In this document: one piece after another, positions 56,684 to 64,000 of the stretch
Numbering within the stretch: the stretch's first letter is position 1
Layout of the letters: each line of letters starts with the position of its first letter
From: Saccharum officinarum
Taxonomy: Eukaryota > Streptophyta > Magnoliopsida > Poales > Poaceae
DNA length: 64,000 nucleotides
Assembly: GCA_020631735.1 (NCBI GenBank)
Contig: CM036159.1
Location: 22,669,511-22,733,510 of the forward strand
Direction: 5' to 3'
Program-made: the position numbers and the translations under genes
The notes under the pieces: generated by a model
The model's input: only the letters and a program-made list of their open reading frames with translations
Databases searched by the model: none
What the model was told of the DNA's origin: nothing

Positions 56684-58631
56684 AATTTGCTTCTTTGTAA
56701 ATAGAGCTAAAATGATTTAATTATGAATGTTTTATGCTCATACAATATAGTAAAACAAAATTTTCATTGAATTAAAATTCATTTTAGGATGTAGCAACAT
56801 TGTTGTGCATACATGCTGATGCATTTATGTTTTTGTATTGCTTGGTTTTGATCAAAGATCAAAATGAATTCAAGTTGTTCTTTCAAAATGCATTTAGGTC
56901 GAATTTCCTTCTCTGATATACATATATCATTTTTCTATAATCAAATTCCTTGTTTCTCATCCGTCAATCAACATCTACTAACTTCTCAGAAATTTTTCCG
57001 ACTTTTTATGTAGCTTGTTTCTACTTATCTGTGAGCATAATCTAATTTTTAGATGCTCTAAAATATCTTATCATAAGCTTCAAATACTTTATTTGGGTTC
57101 CTCATGTTCCATAATGTCTCTGGAAAATTTTCCCGAATTTTCGGAGCTTTCAGAGTATTTTTCGCGGCTTAAATAATAATTCTGAACTTTTCTAGAATTA
57201 TTTTATCCACAAAATTAATTAATTCCGAAAATAATAAATATATCATTTTCCACCAAAGCCCGTGTGCAATAATGTTAAATGCCCATACATTTATTTACTA
57301 ATGGGGTTTGATGATTAATTAGGTCCGTTAGTAGAGGTGGAGGGTGCAACTTCAATTAGTACCATATTGCTAGTTGATGTGAAGGCGGAGAGTTTTCTCC
57401 CAATAAATATGTACCTACCCCATGGACAAAGCACACCAAAACTACCGCAAGGGGAGCCCCTAGTTTGAAAAATCCCTCGTGTAGTAAATTATATTTTCTC
57501 CTCCTTCTCTTGCCGCCGTCCGACGAAGCCACCAGGCTGCCTAGCACAAGCCGAAACTTCCACCATGGTTGCTCGTGAGCATACGTTCTACTCCAAGAAG
57601 AAGAAGAAGAGGTATTTACTTGAATTCCACCGTCTAGATCACATTAAAAATCAGATTTTGATTTATTTTCGAAATTAAAATTCTAGGTATTTACAAAACT
57701 GTCACTATCTTGTTTAGGCCATATCTTCTAAGTTTTAACTCCGTTTTGACCCGTTCAAATTGCGTAAGATTTGTAATTTCATAATCTACATGTTAGTGCT
57801 ACTGTTGGTTAGGTTTTCCACCTTTAAGATTCGATGTTAGATTTAATCTATTGTTTTACTAAAGAAAATCTCGTTTAATTCATAACTTATTTGTTTTAAT
57901 TCCGAATTAGTCCGTTCAAATTGCAATGGATTTATAACAACATGAACTACGTATTAGTATTAATGTTTTCTTTATAAAAATCTCTAGAATTTCATAGTTT
58001 AGATCTAACTTGATTAATAACTGTGCAACTAGATTTATAAATAAAATATTATTGATTTCTCCTTCTGTTTTCTAAATTTAAATGTAATTTAGCCTAAGTC
58101 ACTTTTGAATATCTATAAAAGTATTTTATCCTATATATATGATTTTATATAGTTAAAACAAATGAGACCTATAATTTTTCGTTTTATACAACAAAATCTT
58201 TTGGTAGATGTATCTTTTCAACCATAGCTTCGATTAGCGTGCTTTTCGCGTCTGTGTGTTCGTAACAACGTGTAGAATCTCTTTAAAACCTTTTCACTTG
58301 ATTATTTCATATGTTTGGTGTACTGTTTTAATTTAGATCTATTTTTTGCTTCGTGTATGATTGTATGGATGCTTGTGTGGTGTTTTATAATCATGTCCAG
58401 TCGGTGAGATTTACGTGGTGATCAAGAAGCAGTTCATTGAAGTTTTCGATTCGAAGAAGGATCTAAGTTAAGGCAAGTATAGCATGAGATCTCCTTGTTG
58501 TCCTATTCACTTTAATCACATAAAATTATTTTGCATGTGTCTACCCTTGAATTGCCAATAAGGACTTTCTAGTTTTGATCTATACCTTGTCACCTATGGG
58601 ATTTTGCATTGGGTAGCTTTTGCTAGCGCTC
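56670..58631. mobile_element. Repeat-like sequence, possibly part of another LTR
   Basis: It starts gtaacaccctaaaatttgc, like the TGTAACACCC start of several grass LTRs. It continues AT-rich with a later C-rich leader (57480-57560) and an (aag)n tract near 57594-57611. No partner, TSD or coding region is visible. It directly abuts the SIRE-type LTR at 58632, which may have inserted into it. Confidence 0.4.
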
Positions 58632-59484
58632 TGAAAGGTCCTTGTTTGGTTTTGGTAATTGAGTGACAACTTAGGTGGACTAATATGTGGTTATATGAGA
58701 TACACAGGGAATTAGTCCACAGATGATTGTGTCATGAAGGAGCTCATTGCATATGAGACATGACATGGAGTCATGTGACCAAGGTGGCGAAGATCAAGAT
58801 GAGGCTTGGCTCGATGGACCGGTTGCAAGTGTGAAGGGCAAGTCGAAGGCTTTGGAGCGATGGACCGTGAGGCGGTGAAGCTTGAGCAAGACTTAGCGCC
58901 GATGGACCGACGCAACGGTGAAGAGCAAGTGAGGTCAAGATCGATGGACCAAGGTCATATGATGATATGAAGTGGATCATATCATTTGTGATAGGGTTGA
59001 TGCATGTGTTGCATCAACGTCGGAGGAGATGGAGTGGAATGCGCAAGGCAAAGGTATAACCTAGGGCATTTCCATTTCACCGGTCATAGGTGTGTAGAGA
59101 AGTTGATGACCTGGTTTAGGATAGATGGCCGTACTATTAAGAGGGGCAAACTTGTTTGCATATCGGTCATCTAGTGCCACTTGAGCGATCTAACTTTGCA
59201 TACGTGTTAGGATCGAGTGGTGAGGCAAGTTGAGTGCCTAATTTCTTCGAAGAAAATGTTTGTGAAAATGCTAACACACGTGCACAAGGTGGTGATCACT
59301 TGTTGGTGTTGGCACATTTGCGAAGGCGGTGGAGTTTGAGCGGTAGAGAGGGTTTGGGTTCCTCTCTCTCCCTCCCGCCGAGCTTGCGAGGCGGGATTCG
59401 GCGCTTTTTGGAAAAGTGAAACGCCTATTTTCTATTGCGCCGAAAGTTGGAAAAGAAACGGAGGAGAACGGAGGTCACAGAGGT

Positions 59485-59975
59485 GCACCGGACGCAGCAC
59501 CGGACGCAGCACCGGACGCTGCACCGGACGCGGGCTCTGTGCGACCGGCGCGTCCGGTCAGTGCAGCGTCGGGTCAGGCGCGCGGGCTAGGGTTTGACAC
59601 CGGCGCGTCCGGTGACCCACGGGACCGGCGCGTCCGGTCTGGCGAACAGCGAGTCACGAAGTCTTCGGACGCGGTGCGCGTCCGGTCCCTCACCATCGGA
59701 CGCGTCCGGTGGTCCAGGGAGCTTACTGGACTCGCACCGGACGCGGGTACTGTGGCGTCCGGTGGTTGCGAGGAGCGCGTCCGGTCTTGTCTTCGCGCGC
59801 GCGGGAACTGTGCGCACCGGCGCGTCCGGTGGTTCGCAACAGCGCGTCCGGTGGCTCGTTTGACCGTTGGCGCGCAGTGACCGTTGGAAGATCTAACGGA
59901 CGGATTTGAAATCAGGGGACACCGGACGCGGTTGAGCGCGTCCGGTCTGTTACGACCGGCGCGTCCGGTGGTCCC
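59485..59975. repeat. CpG-rich ACCGGACGC / GCGTCCGGT motif cluster in the LTR
   Basis: By eye about 17 copies of accggacgc or its reverse complement gcgtccggt lie within 490 bp. The first four are 15 bp apart, the rest irregular. The open frames across this part (154, 89 and 76 codons) result from its composition. Confidence 0.88.
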
Positions 59976-60022
59976 GCGAAAAACGTGAGTGGAGGGGTAA
60001 CGGCTCTATTTGACTGTGGGGT

Positions 60023-60030
60023 TATAAATA
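60023..60030 (+). promoter_or_regulatory. TATA box of the SIRE-type LTR
   Basis: tataaata directly downstream of the CpG-rich cluster and about 1.1 kb upstream of gag. Likely start of element transcription near 60055. Confidence 0.6.
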
Positions 60031-61113
60031 GACCTTGTGGCCGGCCTTGGCCGGTAGCTGAGCACACTTTGGCCTTGGTGGCTTATGTGGTAGTGCTTGG
60101 AAGCCCTCTAACTCACTCATGCTTGATAGTGTTCATCGGATCGAGTGAGAGAGCGATTCTAGTGCGTTGCATCGAGAGGATTGCATCGAGTGGCACTAGG
60201 TGATCGTGTTGCAAGCCGGTGGTGCTTGTTACTCTTGGAGGTTGCCACCTCCTAGACGGATTGGTGGCTTGCGACTCCGTTGAAGCACGCGTGGAGATTG
60301 TGCGTGGCTCCGGAGGAGGATTTGTGAGGGGGATTGTGCTCACCCCGCGGGGATCGCGAAGAGCAACTCTAGTAAAGCTCGTGGCTTGGAGGATCCCCAT
60401 CTTGAGAGTGGATGTGCGGCACCCGCTGAGGGTTTGACTCTTGATAGTCAATTAGCTCGTGATCCATCAAGTGGGTGTATCGCCACAACGGGGACTAGCT
60501 TGGTGGCAACCAAGTGAACCTCGGTGAAAAACCGCCGTGTCAACATTGTGTACATCTTCTCGGTGGTTTGCTTTCGATTCACAAGCTTGTATATACATTC
60601 ATATACTTGTGCTTGTGTAGTTGCTCTTGTAACTAGTTTGCTTGTGTAGTTAGCTAGTTACCTTCTTACTTGTGTAGTATAGAAGTAGCTCCCGTTGCGT
60701 GGCTAATTTGGTTTATGTAACCTTGTTAGTCATATTGCTTAGTTTGTGTAGCTAAGTAATTTGCGCTCTCTAGTTTGGCATTAGTTGCCTTGCTATTGAG
60801 CATTGCTAGTGAGCATAGGTGGCTTCGTGCTTTTGCTTACTAGAATTGTGTAGGAGCTCCCCGGCTTTGCTAAAGTACTAGTGCATAGGTTTGTGTGACC
60901 TTGCTCTAGAATTATTTAGGAGAGCTCTTGCTAAGGAAAGCACCTTAGTTACATAATTAGGATCTTTGTGAGGTGCTTGTGAACTTAGATAGAGGGGTGT
61001 AGTCTTGGCTAGACCGATAGTTTTAATTCCGCATTTGTTTCGGTTTGCCGACGCGATTAATTTTAGAAAGGACTATTCACCCCCCCTCTAGTCCGCCATC
61101 TCGACCCTTCAAT

Positions 61114-61129
61114 TGGTATCGGAGCAAGG
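61114..61129 (+). other. Primer-binding site of the SIRE-type element
   Basis: tggtatcggagcaagg follows the LTR end after two bases; it matches the initiator tRNA-Met PBS of plant Copia elements with one change. Confidence 0.85.
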
Positions 61130-61162
61130 TCTCTCATTTGTGGTCTTCACCGACCCGAGAGG

Positions 61163-63037
61163 ATGGCGGAATATGGACTAGATGTTGATTGTCCTCACAT
61201 GTTTGATGGCACACACTTTGCACGATGGAAAAATTGGATGATATGCAATTTTAAGTTTATTTGCCCTCAAATGTGGTGGATGGTAGATGTAGGCTTTTCT
61301 CATGTGTTGGATGAAGATAATCTAACTCAAGCACAAGAGAAATGCCTAGATCTTGACATCCAAGCTACTAACATCATGTATAGATCTTTGGATGATAGCA
61401 TCTTTGGTAAGATCATGGACCTCAAATCCGCTCATGAGATATGGGCCTATCTCAATGAAAAGTATGGAGCTATCACCGATGATGACGATGATGTCAAGCC
61501 CAAGGAGGTTGCACATGATGATGTTGAGCATGACCACAACACGATGGTTGTGGAGGATTGCTCCACCTCATGGTCAAGTGATGATGATAATCAATCTACC
61601 ACAAGTTCACTTGACAAGAATGGTGATGATGCATCAAGTGTTGCAAGTGATGTTTCTACCCCAAGCACACTTGATGATGACAACGTTGGTTCATGCTCGG
61701 GCCTTGATGATGCTACTACAAGCCCATCCACTACATCACATTGCTTCATGTCACTAGGTGACACAAAGGTATCAAATGATAATGTGATTGATCATGTTGA
61801 TTCATATGATGAGCTTGTTAGTAGACTTGCTAGCATGAACACGTCTTTAGAAAATGAGAAAGCTAAAACAATGAAATTAGAAAATGAAAACTCTTTTCTA
61901 AAGAACTCATATGAAGAACATAAGAGCTTACTTGATGATCTTAAATCTTCACATGAGAAGCTAATGTTGACTCATGAGAAAGTACTTGCATCTCATGAGG
62001 AATTGTTAGAAAAACATGCTTCTCTCATTAAGGTGTTTTTAAAGAAAATTAAAAATAATGAGAGCTCATCACATGGATCAAATGATCAATTGCAAAATGT
62101 GACTAACCCATGTGATGTAGGGAGAAAGCATGTATCCACCTCTTGTGATGATTTATTAGATATGCCATGTTCTTCACAATTAAATACTTGTTCTACTTCT
62201 ATGTCTTGTGAGACTAACCTTTTGAAGGAGAACAATGAGCTCAAAAGTGAAGTGAAGAATTTGAGCAATAAGTTAGAGAGGTGCTACAACTCTAAAATCG
62301 CCATTGAGCATATCATGACCAATCAAAGAAGATATGGTGATAAGAGTGGTATTGGCTACAACAAGAGCAAGGGCAAGATTATGAAGAAGCAAGATGCAAA
62401 GAAGCTATCCCAACTCATGTGCTACCGATGCCATGAAGTAGGACATATTGCCAAGTCTTGCCCAACCAAGAAGCCAAAGATGAGGCCACAAGATGAAAAG
62501 AAGATACCCCAAGCTCAAGTCAAGATCAATGATGAAGATGTTGGTGACTTGATGATCATGAAGAAGAAAACAAGAAGGGGTGGAAGAGGAAGGCATCCAA
62601 TGCAAATCCAAGATGCCAAGATGATGAGCAAGATTCAAGATAAGAAGAGAGATTTGGCTCACATCAAGTGCTTCAAGTGTGAAGATATGGGACACTTTGC
62701 CTCGGGGTGTCCTACCAAGCTTGAGAAGAATGCTCAAGCAACTCATAAGAGGCAAGGCAATGAAGAGCATCACATGAGCAAGCAAGAAAAGGCTCAACCA
62801 AAGAGAAGATGCTATTCATGCCGGGAAAGGGGACACATGGCTCATTCATGTCCCCTAGGTAACACTTCTAAGCATATTTCAATTGATGATACTAATGTGC
62901 TTAGAAAGGATGTAAATGGTACCTCTATTGTTGCTATTGCAAAACATCCCGCTACCCATACTAAGGCTTTGCCTAAGTATGTTGCTCCTAACTTGAGAGG
63001 ACCCAAACTTGTTTGGGTACCATCAAAAAGTGGATGA
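61163..63037 (+). CDS. Gag polyprotein of a SIRE/Maximus-type Copia element (624 aa)
   Basis: An uninterrupted frame starts 49 bp after the LTR. The N-terminus MAEYGLDVDCPHMFDGTHFA and the retro-gag core (WWMVDVGFSHVLDE, QEKCLDLDIQATNIMYRSL, HEIWAYLNEKYG) are followed by an acidic, Ser-rich stretch. A predicted coiled coil spans about residues 220-370 (LENEKAKTMKLENENSFLK, LLKENNELKSEVKNLSNKL). Three CCHC zinc knuckles lie at about 420-433 (CYRCHEVGHIAKSC), 503-516 (CFKCEDMGHFASGC) and 550-563 (CYSCRERGHMAHSC). Gag forms the cytoplasmic particle that packages element RNA. Its intactness suggests a young insertion. It ends WVPSKSG with a stop, and no pol frame follows within 960 bp. Confidence 0.95.
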   Translation: MAEYGLDVDCPHMFDGTHFARWKNWMICNFKFICPQMWWMVDVGFSHVLDEDNLTQAQEKCLDLDIQATNIMYRSLDDSIFGKIMDLKSAHEIWAYLNEKYGAITDDDDDVKPKEVAHDDVEHDHNTMVVEDCSTSWSSDDDNQSTTSSLDKNGDDASSVASDVSTPSTLDDDNVGSCSGLDDATTSPSTTSHCFMSLGDTKVSNDNVIDHVDSYDELVSRLASMNTSLENEKAKTMKLENENSFLKNSYEEHKSLLDDLKSSHEKLMLTHEKVLASHEELLEKHASLIKVFLKKIKNNESSSHGSNDQLQNVTNPCDVGRKHVSTSCDDLLDMPCSSQLNTCSTSMSCETNLLKENNELKSEVKNLSNKLERCYNSKIAIEHIMTNQRRYGDKSGIGYNKSKGKIMKKQDAKKLSQLMCYRCHEVGHIAKSCPTKKPKMRPQDEKKIPQAQVKINDEDVGDLMIMKKKTRRGGRGRHPMQIQDAKMMSKIQDKKRDLAHIKCFKCEDMGHFASGCPTKLEKNAQATHKRQGNEEHHMSKQEKAQPKRRCYSCRERGHMAHSCPLGNTSKHISIDDTNVLRKDVNGTSIVAIAKHPATHTKALPKYVAPNLRGPKLVWVPSKSG

Positions 63038-64000
63038 TTGTTTATAGGTACCATCGGCATTGGAGGCTTGATTCATTTGGATTCATATTGGTCATCATAT
63101 GTTGAATCAAGTTTTAAGGCTTAGTGCATATTCTATCCCAATGCCAAGTCAAAATAAGTGGAGTCCAAATACTACAACATACAAGTGCAACATTCAAGAT
63201 TGTGGTGATTTATTGGATATATTTGATGGCTTGCAAATATTCAAGTTGAAAGCTTGCTATTGGATGATCATGAGCTAACCAAGGTATATCTCTTGTTGAT
63301 CATTTCACTTGGGTGCATATGAGTTGATTGAATTGGATATATATGCAATGTTGCTTGCTATAAGATGATTGAATGGATTAAATGCCTAGCAATCAAATTT
63401 GGATTGATTTGTGTTGGATAAATTCATGAGATGACATTTAGTAAGTGGATTGGATGGATATATGTCTTGTGAAAGTATTCAAACAAGTTAGTTTCAAGTT
63501 TGATTCATATTTGATGAAGTATTGCTCAATGTATTGAAATCTGTCCAAAGTTGAGAATCTGAGCTAGGTGAGATCAAGTCTGAGTTTGAGTGACTAAATC
63601 ATATTGGACTGGCTTGAAATTTGGCATACATGCTCTAGACTTATGTTATAAGATGCTGTACAAATTTCATGAGAATTGGATAAGAGATGCTTCGGCTTTG
63701 GAGTACATCTTGTCAGCTATAGTGCAGCAGTTTTCAACATGTAGCAGTGGTGGAAGATTTGAAATCTGGTAGCAATCTATATGTCAAATGAATCTCAAAT
63801 TTTTACAGCTGCTAGATGACTTAGTGAATCACATCTCCACCAAATTTTATGGTATTTGGATCTGTATATTGGGAGATATGAATTATTCCTTGAAAGGTAC
63901 AGAATCTGCCAAAAAAGTGACAATTATTGGATTGATCTAGAGTCACTTTAAGTGAAAGGTCCTCAAGTTGGAAACATATTTATAAGTGTCTGAGGCACCT
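63038..64000 (+). other. Sequence after gag, no pol reading frame
   Basis: AT-rich, stop-dense in all frames. No protease, integrase or reverse transcriptase motif is seen. It may be a non-coding spacer of the element or the start of a gag-only derivative. Confidence 0.5.

Larger units (their letters stand above)
58632..61111 (+). mobile_element. 5' LTR of a SIRE/Maximus-type Copia retrotransposon
   Basis: It begins tgaaaggtccttgtttgg and ends cgacccttca just before a tRNA-Met-type PBS, giving about 2480 bp. This is within the range of this lineage. TATA-like tataaata at 60023-60030 lies in the U3-R region. The right LTR is outside the window, so the TSD cannot be checked. Confidence 0.85.

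Noticed and set aside
59416..59880. 154-codon frame in the SIRE-type LTR
   Set aside because: Caused by the CpG-rich motif cluster lacking stops; no protein-like features and located in an LTR promoter region.

Overview
This is nuclear DNA of a grass, most likely a sorghum, sugarcane or maize relative. The evidence is intron-bearing plant genes with GT-AG borders, grass LTR-retrotransposon families, a grass-type LINE, an Au-like SINE, and a dense set of grass MITEs (Tourist-like, Stowaway, MULE, hAT, CACTA). No bacterial, organellar or CRISPR sequence was seen. Most of the 64 kb is transposon or transposon-derived. Three host genes can be modelled with confidence, all on the + strand: (1) a class II RSL root-hair bHLH transcription factor (16776-18052, five exons, 300 aa); (2) a D-type cyclin that looks like the CYCD5 group (38707-40165, five exons, 357 aa, LxCxE motif present); (3) a REM-type B3-domain gene (52983 to about 56680) that is broken.  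Layout. 1-3309: the 3' part of a long Gypsy-like LTR. 3310-5330: host DNA with a 230-bp tandem duplication of exon-like sequence. 5331-12080: a decayed Ty1/Copia element with 178-bp LTRs and a 5-bp TSD; a 1.7-kb non-autonomous MULE (7443-9128) with long GGCGCC-rich inverted repeats sits in its integrase gene and itself carries a SINE fragment. 12386-13905: an internally deleted LINE on the minus strand. 13.9-18.7 kb: upstream region and body of the RSL gene. 18.7-38.4 kb: intergenic DNA packed with DNA transposons (MULE-like, Stowaway, Tourist-like, CACTA, hAT), including two cases where one MITE is nested at the same point in the terminal repeat of another. 37.96-38.4 kb: a tandem duplication in front of the cyclin gene; one copy carries a MITE and the other preserves the empty site. 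40.2-52.3 kb: more MITEs, a Tourist-like element that may have captured a GC-rich fragment, and a 702-bp foldback element with a 9-bp TSD. 52.4-56.7 kb: the B3 gene, whose fifth exon is split by a 368-bp solo LTR with a perfect 5-bp TSD and whose last exon seems to run into another repeat. 58632-64000: the 5' LTR, primer-binding site and full-length gag (624 aa, three zinc knuckles) of a SIRE/Maximus-type Copia element that runs off the window.  The genes do not form a pathway; they are neighbours in a repeat-rich euchromatic region. The clearest biology is transposon action on genes: a solo LTR that truncates a B3 regulator, a MITE about 310 bp upstream of a cell-cycle gene, and repeated MITE-into-MITE insertion. 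I did not find a convincing undescribed molecular system.
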